Notes: generated by a model not told the origin, from the sequence alone. A stretch of DNA of 64,000 nucleotides from Syngnathus acus (GCF_901709675.1 NC_051088.1:11821693-11885692), one strand, 5' to 3'. Shown: positions 23,700 through 37,305, counted from the first letter of the stretch. Made by a program: numbers and translations.

Positions 23700-24060
23700 C
23701 TTAATAATTTGTATATGTGGCCCCATAGGCAAAACACGGCATTCTGACTAATATTGTCTTGTGAAATAAGAATCAAAATCCACTTGTTTTTATCCATCTA
23801 ATTTTGCTACTTGCTAAGGGAGCGTCCATTTTGCCACTTGCTGTCGACTGAAAATGACCTCACAGTTGCTCAGGTAACAACCAATCACAGCTCAGCTTGT
23901 GAATGTCACATGACCAAACATGACAAGATGGCCGCCCCCGGGATAGATAAAAAACAGAATTTTGCTTCTTAACTCATATCAGAATGCCATGTTTAGATTG
24001 GTGGGTGCACATAGAACATACTTGAACATTATATATAATTGGTTTAACTTGACTTACCAT
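23700..24060. repeat. Inverted-repeat element A, copy 1
   Basis: Shares CACTTGCTGTCGACTGAAAA and ACAACCAATCACAGCTCAGC with copies at 31955 and 59783. Outer arms are complementary (GGCATTCTGACTAAT against ATCAGAATGCCATG), so it is a foldback/MITE-type repeat. Boundaries are approximate. Confidence 0.7.
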
Positions 24061-24069
24061 TTAAACACT

Positions 24070-26230
24070 GACACACATTAATGAGCCTTGAAATATGACT
24101 TTAAGTAACCTCCTGTTAATATTGTCTTTTCTTGATGTAATTCTTTTTACGACTCTAGGTTTACACCTCTCCTACATTTTGTGCTTCTTTTCCAGAAAAT
24201 GTTTGGTCAAACGTGAATCGTACGACCTTAGCAAATCAGCTTCAGCGGTTCTCAGTTGTCTCAAATTCTGTGGAACCTTCTCTATTGAAGCCACATTTTT
24301 GGCCCCTCGTGTTAGCTCGTATGGATCGCAGATGAGCAAGCAAATCGATCCACTTATCAGACTTCCAAAATGTTTGACAAGAAAAATACAATGAATATTA
24401 AAGTACATCATTTTAAGATGCCAGAGTACATTTGGGAATATACTGAGCTATTTTTCTCCAGCAAAATTACAAATCGGCTAAATTCATAAAACCGATGAAG
24501 AAACACACAAACATTTCTTTTGGGTCTTCAGGATGATCTGCAGGTGATAATGAGATCGCCACTTCTCAGCCACACAATCTTGTCGAATGATCTTAAGGGC
24601 CACTTAGGAGAAGTTTCACATCCAATTTTGTGGTGTTGGATGGCGGACGACCTCGAAGAAGCTGAGTTGCAAAACCGCAAGTTCTTACAGGAAACCACAT
24701 CACAACACCAAGTGTCAGGGGAACTGCGGTCCTGGCGAGAACGCATCCAAATTCTGCATCCAAATCATTTGAGGTTCTCTATGAAGAACACAAATTTCAT
24801 AGTTCCCTTGATGTTTCATTGTAAGTCATCCAAAAAATTGCACGGAACGCTGAATGTACAAGTTCACACCTTGTTCCGCCTGGATGAACAACGCAACCAA
24901 ATATATGTTTCCGGGCATGCTTCCCTTTTTTAGGAATAACATTCCAAGACACATCGTATGATATACTCTGGATATGATAAACTGATACACTGCTGTTCAA
25001 ATGTTAGGATTTGTGATCATTTGGGTCGTTACAAGAGTAAAACCACATGTCAGTAGAATCTAAATGCACATCAACAATCGAGGTTCAGTACACAGATATC
25101 TACAGTTCGGTTTGGTAGTGAGGGAACAAAATGCTAAATAAGTGCTTGCAAAAGCAAACAGGAAAATTTTCAATGATTTAAAATGAATCGCCAACAGTTT
25201 AAATGTTTTCTTTTGAGGAAAGAGCAGCATCTACTGTTTGTTGAATTTTTAGGAATTGAACAATGGCAACAAGTGTGACAGTAACTGAATTATTGTGAGA
25301 CCAACGACATGTGTCCTTGCTTTGATTTTATTAGAAGAACCTCTGAGATGATCTTCAATCTTCCCTGAAAGCTACAATTGTGCTGCGCCTTTTTGGTTTT
25401 GATTAGATAATGGTTTTTATTAGTCACTGAGGGTGAAGTTTTTGAATTTGCCTAAATTTGGTGCAGGCAGCATGAGTTCATTTCCCACTCAATGGCCGAG
25501 TAAATTTGGTTGTCTCTCCCTGTACATGCCCTGTGACTCACCAGCGAGCAATCCAGATTGAATACGATAAGCGGTATCGAAAAGGAATGGATTGATGTTT
25601 TTCATTAAGGCTGCGGCGCATCATGAGTCGAGCGCACATGTTGCGCAATGTTGTGTGTTTACGCAGATAAAAAGCACTGTGGTGTTATAAAAGCCGTTCA
25701 AAGAGTGCGACATCGACTTGATGAACTCATCACAGTTTTTTGGTGTGGGTGTGGCCTGTATGGTCCCATGTGATGGCAAGGAAAATGGCCCAGAAAGTTT
25801 GGGGGGAGGAATTCCACAGACGTTTTGATGTCCATGTGTTTTTGAGAGAGCGAGACAGATGAAGGGTGAGTGACAATATCAGAGAGTTGGAGGGGTTTTC
25901 CCATGTTTTTTATTTGGACATGTGTGCGTGTGTGTGTGTCCTGCAGCCAAAGTTGTGAAGGCGCCTACTGCAAAGTGGGATTTCTTCAGTGCACAGTAAT
26001 GGTAAATTTAAAGGCCCAGCTTGGACACCTCATTTTGTGTTAGCACTAGCTACAGTGCTACTAGATGGACAGTCGATTATTAAAGGGGAATTCAAATAAG
26101 AAAATTCCTTTGCGCCCCCACTAGTCTAAACACAACTTCTGACTACTATTGCGTTTGTGGAATATAAATTAAGCAGCAAAATCCAAATGACCTTTAGACA
26201 AAAGGCTTACGAACATCACATCACTGAAAT
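24070..26230. other. Intergenic DNA with a LINE2-like tail fragment
   Basis: No gene was recognised. Around 25500-25600 'ccctgtgactcaccagcgagcaatcc...gataagcggtat' resembles the 3' end of fish LINE2/Maui-type retrotransposons or their SINEs. A 137-codon plus-strand frame at 24520-24933 has no recognisable domain. Confidence 0.35.
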
Positions 26231-26236
26231 GAGAAA

Positions 26237-26330
26237 ACGGGTGAGCTGATCCCAACTATCCTTAAGTAGGAGTCGGAGTACACCCTGGACTGGTTACCAG
26301 TTTATCACAGGGCCCACATAGACAAAAAAG
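26237..26330 (+). mobile_element. LINE2-like retrotransposon 3' fragment
   Basis: GAGCTGATCCCAACTATCCT followed by 'gtacaccctggactggttaccagt...cacagggcccacatagac' matches the conserved 3' region of fish LINE2-type elements. It is 5'-truncated and diverged. Confidence 0.6.
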
Positions 26331-26583
26331 AGCAAAACACATGTTTCATGAATCGAAGTTTTGGCTCAAGAGAACAAATGCCAAAAGAATAAGGTTCTGA
26401 TCTTTTCTGCCTTAAGGCTTTCCTTTTACTAAAATCCTCGTTTCCAACTAACATGAACTATTTTTGGACACAAATCTGCCAAATTTTAACTCAGCATCAT
26501 GCGTGGACCAGCATGTGAACTCTGCCTGGACTGGATGTTGTCACGAGGGCGTTCCGCTCGGCTTTTCCCTTCTTCCAACCCCC

Positions 26584-26637
26584 ACCACTTCCTGTTTCCT
26601 GTCCCTGCAGGAAGTAGCTCTGCACTCACTTCCTGTC
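26584..26637. promoter_or_regulatory. Dense ETS-site cluster
   Basis: Four ETS-type cores occur in 54 bp: ACTTCCTG at about 26587, TTTCCTG directly after it, CAGGAAGTA at about 26608 and ACTTCCTGT at about 26628. Spacing is irregular, so this is not a tandem repeat. ETS factors drive endothelial genes, which suits the neighbour sox18 (about 6.4 kb upstream), but the function is inferred. Confidence 0.35.
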
Positions 26638-27835
26638 AGTGGGGGAGTTTACGGGACGTGAGTAAATTTGGTATGAGGAATGAGGTCACTGCACATTTTT
26701 TAAAATGTGCACATTTTTATTTCAAGCATGGGAGAAAAATTGAGAGCGCTCAGAAAGATGGACAATCTAAAGCGGCGCTGGGAAAAGTTTTGTTCTTTAT
26801 TCTCCTCCACTGAGCATTACAAGTGTTACATAGAATCCTAAAGTCAACCTATAATATCTCTTGTATCAAGTTGGCCATATTTCCCTTAAACTGGTTGTTT
26901 AATTTTTTTTACTTATTTCAATAAATAACACTGGTCAACCGACACTGTTTTATTCAGAGATGGCTTTATGTCCTTAAACCAGCAACTGGAGGCCCACTTT
27001 TGGAGTGGTACACACACACGCACATGCACACACATATTTTTCATTCTTCATCCCCAAATATCTTGGCCCCTCTTTTCTGTTTAAAAATGAAATGTAGTCG
27101 TTGAGCACAAAACGTTTACCCACCCCTTGTCTCGACGGACATGAAAATGTCACATTGTCATCTGTTTTTTTTTCCCCTTTCAACTTTGTCTTTAGTTATT
27201 TTATTGACAAACATTTTTTGGTTCACATTTGACAAATGAACTGCACTGATCCTAATGACCAGATCACTCGTATGCCTCCTCCTTTCATAGCTCTCTTTTT
27301 GCACTGCGAGCCAAGGTGTGGGTGGTTTGGTGGCCTTGGCTCCCAAGGCCTCGTGGGCTGCGGGTTGAGATCCCGAGCCGCAAGAAGCCACTGACTAGTG
27401 GAGGCCATCTATCACCGTGCTAACAGCCAGCCGAGCAGCCGGCCAGAATCTGAGTCAGCATAAAGTTTATTTCTGGTCTTGTTGAACAAGTAGCGAGTCA
27501 AGGGTGCGTTTTATCGCTTGGCCATATGCTTGGTGAAATACATTAGATTGTATATCATTTCAGAACTTATAAATATAAAGTATTATTGGCTTCTGACACT
27601 GAAGTGCTTAATGTTAGTTTCCATTTTTTGGTTTTCCTAGACTTCGATTTATTGCTGTTTGGTAAATAAGGGATTCAGCATATTTTGTGTTTGCTAATTC
27701 TATTCTATTTTCAAAAAGATTTTAGTTTTTCTTCAAAGGGCAGAAAGTATTGTCTTCAACAAGTTAGAAATAACATTCAACCTTGATTAAAAAGCATTTA
27801 CACTTTATCTTTATTCATTCATACACCCTTAAAAA

Positions 27836-28020
27836 TGCTGGATTGAAAACAACTAGGAAGTTGGGTACATTTGATGAAACAACATGTTTTGTACAAAACA
27901 AGCCAATTTGTTGGGTTGTTTGTTTTTTGCAAGAATAACCCAAAGTTGGGTCAGATTGACCCAACTTCCTGTATCGGCCTAGCTGTTTTAAGGGACCATA
28001 TAGACCATACAAAAAATTTA
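27836..28020. repeat. TTGGGT-containing interspersed repeat, copy 1
   Basis: Contains AAAGTTGGGTCAGATTGACC and flanking words (AATGCTGGATTGAAAAC, TTGGGTTGTTTG) also present at 31050-31230. This resembles a common fish repeat built of TTGGGT/ACCCAA words. No coding capacity. Confidence 0.55.
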
Positions 28021-28197
28021 TTTTTTGGTGGGGGTGTGGGGGATTACATTAGGGGCCATCTTATACTCAGGATATTATAACCAGGAAATTGGACCAGGAA
28101 ACCTTCCAATGCAAAATATGGTTCCATTGTACAATCATAATCTTTCTCAGTGGATCGGTGATCAGTATCTAAATCTTTGATTGCTAGTTTTCCAGAC

Positions 28198-28332
<135 letters not shown>

Positions 28333-28339
28333 ATTTTTT

Positions 28340-31000
28340 AACTTGTGTGTCGTGTTGTCTCTGGTCTAATCAATTAGTTTGAGATGTCCAAAGGCAGACA
28401 AAAAGTAGGATAAAAGTGAGAGATAACATACTGTGAGGCATTTTTAGCAATGAAGGCTCTTTGTGATCCAGAGCGTCTATTTCGAAACCCTCAACTTAAG
28501 CGTTCTTGCTATTTGCGTGTCCAAACGTTCTGTTATAGTTCAGAATATTTATCTTTCTGGCTGGATCGGTTTCCCTAAATCGTCATGCGTGGGTCTAAAC
28601 ACTGGCTTTGTGAGCACTGCAGTGATGTGGAAATATGGCTAAAATTAAATGGAATTTCAGCCCGTCTTTCTATATTTGTGCGTCGCTGGTTTTGTCACTA
28701 TAAGAGGCCCTGACGCCTCGTGGGAGGGTGTGCGGCGTGGCGACCCAGCGTGACGCCGCGGTGAGCGTGCACAACTGCCAGCAGACGCAAAGAGAAAGTG
28801 TGGGAAACTGAAAAAAGAACAGAAGAGGAAAAAATATCCCAGAGAGGAGTCAGACTAAAAATAAGCTCTTCATGTTGTGTATTGATATACTCAATGTCTG
28901 GACTAGGAATTGTGCAGTTGGTTAAATGAACCACAGATGGATAGGTTGTTTTCAATAAATTTTTTAAAAAAAACTGTGTAAACAAAAAAATGTGTAGCTT
29001 AACTTTGATAGCAACTTTATGTAACTTTATGTAACTTTCTAGGTTTTTTTTAACACACGTTTTTCAAGGGAGAAGTTCATTTTGACTTATAATATTTTAT
29101 ATGCCAAAAATAATCACATGAATTGCGAACTTTAATGGATGTTAACAGTCTCTGTGGTCGTTTTGCGGAATCCAGGGACACTGGCGCAAAAAAAAAAAAA
29201 AAAAAGCTACTCATACGAGAAGTTGGGCGCCATTGTTTTTGTTTGTCCTCACTTTTCCCATCTTAGGTTTCCCCCTACAAGCTATTCCCAACATATCATC
29301 GGCGGCGTCTATGTATGTGTGTGTGCGAGCGTGTGTGCGTCTGGAGCCACGAGATGGAGTGTGTGGTTAGCCGCTTGGTGTGTTCAGGGACTGAGGGGCA
29401 CCTCGCTCGCTCTCATAGTCTGTTGCTGGCTCTCTCTCTCTGTCATTTGGCTGCCGGTACAGGTCATGTGACCACCATGTGTAAAGGATTTAGTCCACCG
29501 CAACTCATACATTAGTGCTTCATATCCGACCTGATTATTCCCATCACGTCCCACTGGAAACGCCAAAGTCTAATGCCCTAAGGTTGCATGATTTGGAATT
29601 TGACCAACATTTTTGGGGAAGAAAATTCACACAAAAATTTGCAGCCTGAACGGCCGTCACTCAATATTGACACGCAAGAGCTGAGCGAGCCTCAAACGAT
29701 TGACTGCATGTGTTTTAATTCGGCTTGTTGTTGTTTTTTGTGTGTGACAGTGTAAAAAGAGGTGTACAATGAAAATACAGCTCAAGAAAAAAAAAAAACA
29801 ATGTAAAATGATTACTTTCTTTTATTTTGCTATTTATAGTACAGTCATGACCAGAGGCATGTGCTCAAAATTCAAAAGGGGGCGAGGTTTCTATGGTTTC
29901 TGTAGAAATTATTATTATTATTATTAATCACATTTTAGAGGGCCTAAACATAAACAAAAAAAATTATTTTATTATCATTGTTGAAATTATATTTATAACA
30001 TTAGCACAAAATGCTAATTTGTGGCCAATCAACACAAATGTCTAGCTCCCAACTGAATACTTGGGCAAGCAAAGTAAGAATGGCTCCTTTTCTGGAAATT
30101 ATAAGGTTGAAGTAGAAGCTGGTGCTTCTAACAATGGACAGGAAAATGATCAAAGTCAGACTGAATTTACTAGGCTGGGAATAAGTTAGAAAGACATTCT
30201 CAAAAAGCAGATAAGAACAGAATTCTAAATGGCAATTTGATTAGCACATGAGCCCAGGATGACTAATTCCCAAATACTGAGCTTTTTTTTTTTTTTAACT
30301 GTGTTCCATACATGTTGCATTTGCTAAGCCATGAGCACAAAGTAAAAACTACTACATATGTTTATGTAAACGGAACATTTGGGTTTTATTGTATTGACTC
30401 TGTTGTCATACGTTACAATTTATGATGCTTCCATTTTTAGGTGAAATGTTAAAACAATGCTGAGATTCTTTTGCCTGGAGCTCAGATACGGCTGATGGGA
30501 TAGGGGGTGATTTGAGAGTGAGGGAGGGAAGAGTCACGGGAAATGGAGGAAACCCCGACAATAAACATCCTCTTGGAGGAAACCCCTCTGACACAGCAGC
30601 AGGTGTTTCGCTATCCCTCACAGGTTAAAGATAATAAAAGGGAACACACATACAGTAAACATCAGAGTGTGAGTCCAGTGACTCACTTCAGACGGAAGCA
30701 ACACATGTGAATCATTGACGCTGTTATTGCGCAAATTTGCCGGACATGAGGTAAAAATTAAACACAGTTTGCAAATTTACTCCTCCTAAGGAATTATTTT
30801 GCAAGTGGTGACCACAGATAATTTCCCTCGCTTCATCCCTGTGGCTGTTTTCATTGAAAGCAGGCTAAGCAGGCCCTCAAACTGTATCCAAAACAATAGT
30901 TTGAGTTAAATCGCATATTTAAATTGAAAGTTATTATGCCTAGTGAGTTGTGACCATGTGACATGATCTTTTTTCTCTTTTTTTGCCCTTTCAAAATGTC
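28340..31000. other. Intergenic DNA between sox18 and xkr7, no gene recognised
   Basis: Mixed DNA with A-runs (29190-29207), a short (ATT)n tract near 29910-29928 and a block at 30500-30700 with a forkhead-like ATAAACA and an AP-1-like TGACTCA. No exon was recognised. Confidence 0.3.
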
Positions 31001-31049
31001 GGTTTTACAGCAAGTGGGTGAATGAGTTTTGTTTGCTCATGCCTGGTGA

Positions 31050-31230
31050 ACCTTTAGAATGCTGGTTTAAAGAAACTATTTGGGTTACAATTGCAAAATA
31101 TGTGCACAAAAACGCACAAAACAACACAGTTCTTCTATACGAGCACCCTGAAAATTGTGTGTGTGGGGGGGTCAAAACAACACAAAGTTGGGTCAAATTG
31201 ACCTAATTTCTGGGTCTGTCCAATTTTTGA
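31050..31230. repeat. TTGGGT-containing interspersed repeat, copy 2
   Basis: Shares AATGCTGGTTTAAAG, AACACAAAGTTGGGTCAAAT and adjacent 'tgaccta' with the copy at 27836-28020, with the same internal order. Confidence 0.55.
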
Positions 31231-31847
31231 CACATTAGTGAGCTTCTACCTTGTCATATTTAAGCCAAGTGCAAAGTGGATATAGAAAAAACTGCATGTT
31301 TCCAATGTCTAATGTTCTTTGAGTTCCATTTTTTGGGTTGTCCATTCGTGCAACGACTGACAACATCCATTTCCAAGATGGCTGTACCCATGAAAACACA
31401 CTTGTTAAAGCGTCCCAGAAAATATGGTTCTGAAAGACTCAGAAAGTAAGTTGTGCTTCTACTTGGGTGCCAGCGCATCTGCATGTCACTATAAGTCAAT
31501 GTTTTCATCATCTTTCATGAAATATTGATAGATTCCACAGATGTTTGGAATGAAGTAAATCTGAGGAAAACCCCGATTTTATTAAGTACAAGCATTCAAA
31601 AGAAGTAATCATTGCCATATAAATCACTGATATAAATCTGCCCGGTTTTAGTGGCACCATAAAACTTTAGATCGTTTAAAATGCAAAATGACAACAATAA
31701 AAAAAAGAAAGTTTGCCCACTCTAGTTTTCAGTGGTTCGATAGTACTATAATTTGGGACAAACAAATACATTTTGCTGTAACAAATCAAAGTTTGCTATT
31801 TTGGTCCAAATTTACAATTTTTTTCAGTGCGGTAGGATGAAGCGGTA

Positions 31848-32190
31848 TCTACCAGGGTTGGGCAACTGGCGGCCTGTGAGCCACATGTTGCCTGCGAGCA
31901 CATTCTGAGTTGATTAATTTGATTGATTAATTTTCCAAAAATTTTTTTTTATTTAAAGAAGACGTCAACCCCAATCTTTCTTTGTAATGATATGTTCCAC
32001 AGAATCCAGCCCAGCTCATCAAAACACTGCTCGGAATAATATTTCATGTGTGGAATACAATTTTTGATCCATCTCAGGGGGCAGCCATTTTGCCACTTGC
32101 TGTCGACTGAAAATGACATCACAGCTGCCAGGTCTCAGGTCACAACCAATCACAGCTCAGCTTCAGGAAACTGGTGACGACACTGATCTT
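31848..32190. repeat. hAT-like end fragment followed by inverted-repeat element A, copy 2
   Basis: CAGGGTTGGGCAACTGGCGG at 31853 resembles the terminus of fish hAT elements. From about 31955 the sequence matches element A (TTCTTTGTAATGATATGTTC; CACTTGCTGTCGACTGAAAA; CAACCAATCACAGCTCAGCT). The right arm is missing relative to the copy at 59783. Confidence 0.6.
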
Positions 32191-32199
32191 CACCTCCTG

Positions 32200-33500
32200 A
32201 ACAAATCTCAGCATGGACCAGTGGTGGGTGAATTACTGGTGTGATGATGCTTTCCTTTTATTAAGTACAGCTAAAACAATGGGTATGATAATTGATTTCA
32301 GGACTTATCCATCTTGCCCACCCACACAGAGTTATATAAAAGGGAACCTCATAAAAAAAAATGCTTAGCAATTTAACTATCTGAGAACAATAATCAACAA
32401 CCATCTCAGATTTGAGGCAAACTGCGAGGCCAACTGCAAGATGTGATTGCAAGTCGCTACTTCCTAAGGAATGATATCCTTATTTCAGTCTGTTCTTGCT
32501 TCTGCTTTTATTGCCTCTTGTGGCAGTGCTGGAGTGCCAAAAAAAGAGGGCACACGGCTAACATAGAGAGGTTAGCTAGAAAGGTCATCAGTGTCCCACA
32601 AATTCCTATGATGACTTCATTTTGACATATTTTCACTTCTCTGGGGTCACATGAATAAATATGCCCCTTTCCCCACAGAGAGAGCGTGCAGTATAGCAAT
32701 CAGCCACATTGATGGAGTGCTTTGCCTTTGTTGCTGTGTACTTCTCCCCTTTTACCAACAGATGGCGGCTGCTGACAGTCACACATGATAAATACATGCA
32801 GCAGCATGGTCGGAGAGTCCTTACTATGTTTGCCTCAGCCTGTGTTCAAGGTTCAAATTTTGGAGTTTGCGTAATGCCTCCCCCTTCAGGTACAGTCCTA
32901 CTTGTCCCACATTCCAAACACGTGCAGGTTAGATTCACAGAAAGCTAAATTCGTCTGTAGGTGGTGGTGTGAACGTGAGCATGAATATTTATTTGTGATC
33001 TGAGACCATTGCAGGGTGCACCTTGCCTTTTTTGCTTTGGACAGGCTCTGCAGGTGACTCTAATAAGCACAAGCAGAAGATAGATGTGGGTAAGGATAAT
33101 CTCTTTTAATTTGTCAGTTAATTCCCACTAACTCGTCTTTCGCAATGTCAATCAGTCAGTGGTCACCATTTGAGAATAACCATTTCAATAATATCCCAAG
33201 TTAATCTTCAAAACCCTAACAGAGATAATAATGTTCATTTTTGATTAACACTCTCTGAAACGTATTAATTTATCAGTCCTCTATGTATATTTATTTTTAT
33301 AGTTTTTCACAAGTGCACATTTCTTTTGTAACATCGGTGGGTAAAAATAGTGCTTCTATAAAAGTGATAATAGATCCTACAAGAAAAACAAGACAATGAT
33401 TCTCAGGGTTACTGCATATTCTGAAAATCGACACATTTAAAGTAAACAAAATGGAAAATATGACATTCTCTAATTGAGCGAAAAAGAGAGTCATTAAAAT
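32200..33500. other. Intergenic DNA, nothing recognised
   Basis: AT-rich DNA upstream of xkr7. Short open frames only. No family was recognised. Confidence 0.3.
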
Positions 33501-33539
33501 GGAATATTTTAGCGTGTGCGAGGGGAGAAATAGTCTTTC

Positions 33540-33990
33540 ATAGTCATCCATCTTCTCTCGTCGAGAGCTCATTTATATCATAATGAGACGAGTACCATTT
33601 TTGGATACGAGTAATTCATCCCTCACTGCTGAGGCTAAATAATTGAAACCACCATAGTGACATTCTAGGAAAAGGCCAGCGGCTAATGTTGGGAATTCAT
33701 ATGGTTTTATGTGTATGTAGAAAAATGTGTTAAATGTCATTAAAAAAAAAGCATACAGAATATCATTACTGTTTGATGACCTCATAAGTCCAATTCATGA
33801 TGATTTGAAGTTTGTACTATATGCAGTATGTACCAGACCGTCCATTCTTGCGTTCAACGTGAAAAGAGAATTTACCACATCTGGTGCTAAATCTGTCTTA
33901 CAGCCGTTGTGTGTTTTTTATGAAGTATTGCACTCAGCTGTAAAACAGTTTTTATTCCTCCTGTGAAAATAGAAATGGGACTTCAGGGTT
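33540..33990. promoter_or_regulatory. Candidate conserved noncoding block upstream of xkr7
   Basis: Unique-looking AT-moderate sequence dense in homeodomain-like words (ATAATGAG, CTAAATAATTG, GCTAATG), with no repeat signature or open frame of note. Its texture resembles vertebrate conserved noncoding elements; this was not tested. Confidence 0.2.
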
Positions 33991-34054
33991 GATACACACT
34001 CTGAGATGTCTAATGACGGTCGTATATTTCTTTATAAATCATTTTTGCTGGGAG

Positions 34055-34115
34055 GGAGCACGGTGGTTAGCATGTTTGCAGCACAGTCTGTAGATTCTGG
34101 TTCAAATTACCTTCA
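34055..34115 (+). mobile_element. tRNA-derived SINE head fragment
   Basis: GGAGCACGGTGGTTAGCATG, then about 20 nt later GGTTCAAATTAC, matches the internal Pol III A-box and B-box arrangement of fish tRNA-derived SINEs. Only the head is recognisable. Confidence 0.5.
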
Positions 34116-34129
34116 GGCTGGCTTTATTG

Positions 34130-37000
34130 TCCAAATTTTTGCGTATCTCTCATTTCCTAACGCATCAAGCTGTTAATAAAGGCAAGAGTAGTTTTATTCA
34201 TGGTGCGCAGTAAGGGAAAGAAGTCGTGTGCGCTTTATTATGGGATCAGTGCCACCAGCCTGCGGAGGCTCTCAATCAGCGACACCCAAGCATCAATCAC
34301 CTCTCAGACTGAGTGATGGATTTATTTGACACTCGGGGTAGTGTTTACTTGCAGGCATTGGATTTAGTGAGAGCAACAACATCAACTGAGTTGAACTCAA
34401 GTACGTAAAATAGAAGTACGGTATACTAAAAACCACTTGGGAATCAAACAGATGTTCTTTAGTCTAATCAGTGATCACTTGGTGAGGCCAACACACAATT
34501 TAATGAGTTTGTTTCTTTAATGACTGGAGCCCCCAGGAGGAAAGAAACAAGCCCTTATATTGCTTTTGCTAAAGTTTGCTATTAGCAAGTGTTAATGATG
34601 TGTGGACTGAGATTAACGCATATTTAGCTACATTTTATAAAGATTAGCAAGTATGTCGAAGAACAACTCGAAATGTCTTGATGAGTTCATCAAGTTTGGA
34701 ATGACCGAAGCTCAAATGGGCTGCTTCGCATGCTAAGTAGCTGAGGGTGCGAGCCTTCAACTCAGCCACATCAGGCTTTTCAAACTCGTAAATTCATGTT
34801 CTTTATTATCTTGGGATTTTTTCCCGCAGCTTTTACAGAATTAACTTGGCTCCAACCAGTTTAGCAAATCATCAGGAAGACCTGGATAAAAACCAAAGAA
34901 AAGAACTTCTGGAAATGTCAAAACCAAACAACTACTGTAAGTACAACAAAGTGATTTCAAGGATTTCCTTGGATAGGTAGGCAATATTTTTTTTCCAGAT
35001 ATGTACGAGAGAAATTACATTCCTCTCAGCTACAGTACCACCTTTAACTTTAACAGTATTTTGGGGAAATATGACACCACCAAAAGTGGTCTGCATAACT
35101 CTCTGGCAAGATTGGATCCATAAAACTAGGTCATGCGACATGACAGGGTTCCGTGTTCAGCCCACTTCTTTTTATTTTACACAGTACATCACGCCCTTTG
35201 TTTGTGTTATATGACATCTGTGCTGATGATGACTCACGACTTTAAATTGTATTATATATTCATCCAAGTTCATATAAGTTCATCCAAGGTTGCCAGTAGG
35301 TCGGCACAGAAAAGTTAGGACCGTTAGCTTTTGTTTTGAGAATGTTGTCTATTCACTCTCTGCTGTCATAAAAGGAACCCAAGGGCTTGTGGCAGAACAA
35401 TCATTAAAAACACATGACAATACAACATGTTCTCATTTTTCATTCATGCACAATTGAATGTACATGGAGGCACAACTGCACCTGCTTCTTGATTTTCTTC
35501 TTTTTTTTTTTAACCTCGGAAACATTGATATTTGGTGCCAATGTCTCAACATTGGACAATGTGATAATGATAGAAATTTCTTTGCATTTCATGTTTCTTA
35601 TGCTTCCTTTATATTTGAAGAGATTTCAATATGGATTTCTAGACATAAAATCAATATTTAAAGAAGGGGTGGAGCACTGCGGATACATGCAAAATCCCTG
35701 GGATTCAGTATGTATGATTACGCACTGATCTGAGACCTTTTAATGAGCTTCCTGTTCTCTCAAACTCATCGTGACTCATTTATTAGGAGCGGTGCGGCTT
35801 TTTTACTGCTTGAGAAAAACAAACAGGAAATAGTAAGACGTGCATGGGAGGAAGCCTTTACAATTTGCTGTGTGAATAAATAATTTTTCTTATTCATTAA
35901 GAGAGAAAAAGAAGCATTCACCCCCCTGTAATATGGTCATTATAGCATTGATAAAACAGATCATTTAATTCGGGTCAAGTCTTTACTGCCAGATGTAACC
36001 GTGCAGTTTAGTTGGCACATTGCATTGTCGCTGGGCTTAAACTTGGAGGAGAGAATGAAGGGAGGTGAACAATTACAGACAATTTGGAGACCCCCCTGAT
36101 TGGCCTCATCATACTGGTGTCACACAGCTACTGGAGCTTGTCCAATTAAAAACATCACGGCATGCACCGCAATATTGCACGCAATGATGGAGCTCGCAGT
36201 GTGGTTGGATGTTTGGATGCCCGTTGTCATTTGTGGGTTTGAAGGAAGCTACACTTTCCTTTCTTTGTGAGAACATTAAGTGTGAGGCGGGAAATTGCCC
36301 AATTTTACCTCATTGGTCAAAAATTCGAAGCCATGGTTAACCTGTTCTTTCTTTGATGACATTGGTAAATGAAATACTCTACAATTACATCTCAGAAAGT
36401 CTGAAAACACTTCTACAAGTAACACCAGTAAGAACTAGCAGGACAAGCCTTTATCAATATAATGTTAAAAAAAACATTTTGTTCTAATTCATGTTGATTC
36501 ATAATGGTAAATTGTTAAAATGTTATAAGATTATGTGCTCTATTTTCATAGGCCAATCACACGTTTTGATATTTTGAAATATATGAAAAAAACAAACAAA
36601 CAGAAAATGTATGTAGTGTTTGTCTGTAATTTCTGTTTTGGGTAATACAAACATTTCAATTCATTTCAATGATCTGAAATTAATCAAACTATAAAAACCA
36701 TAAAGGTTTGTCGTTTTGAAGGGACAGTGACAACTTGAAACAGTCCTGGGAGCTCTGTGTTTTCAAGTTTTGTTTTTTTTGCACAAGTTAAAAAAAAAAA
36801 AAAAAAAACCATGCATCTGTTGGTCTTTGAAAGGTCATGAGGGAATCTTGAAACATGCGCTGAAAGAGTTAAACGGCCTCGGAATAATCATAAGGTACAT
36901 AAGTAAATGTTGGGAAACGCTGTTCCAACACCATCATGTCCAGTAGGCGGCGTTTGACCTTTGTTGCAATATTTCATTTTGTTGAACATGTTCATGCATG
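34130..37000. other. Intergenic DNA upstream of xkr7
   Basis: No exon was recognised. The 34130-34360 stretch and the 36000-36260 stretch look unique and motif-rich. A-runs occur at 36789-36808. Two overlapping plus-strand frames at 35414-35728 are AT-rich chance frames. Confidence 0.3.
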
Positions 37001-37206
37001 CAATTTCTTGACTTGATCATTTTGGGTTGTGCTTTTTTTTTCAGATACACGTGCGCCCCGCGACATTGCTATCCCCTCCAGTATTCTCCACGACGTCGAG
37101 AATTTATCTGCTGCCACATGCATGTGCTTTGCGTTGATTTTTGGAGACATATATTCAGAAAGCCGCTCAGGCTTTAACGAACGTTCCAAATGCTGCTTGG
37201 CGCTTA

Positions 37207-37238
37207 ATTGGCTGCTGATGAGGCTATTTATGACGTCA
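37207..37238 (+). promoter_or_regulatory. xkr7 promoter: inverted CCAAT, TATA-like and CRE elements
   Basis: ATTGG at 37207-37211, TATTTAT at 37225-37231 and the palindromic cAMP-response element TGACGTCA at 37231-37238 lie about 70-100 bp upstream of the xkr7 ATG, at the left edge of the GC-rich exon. The CRE suggests CREB/ATF control, which is inferred. Confidence 0.5.
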
Positions 37239-37305
37239 CCCCTCCTCTCCCTCCTCCTCCCCACCTCCATCACCTCTTCCGTCTTTCTCTCCTACCCCAA
37301 GCAAC

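Noticed and set aside
24520-24933. 137-codon plus-strand frame
   Set aside because: No recognisable domain, and flanks lack partner exons. Treated as chance.
27310-27385. tRNA-like stretch with a B-box-like GGTTGAGATCCC
   Set aside because: Acceptor and D/T arms do not pair convincingly. At most a SINE remnant.
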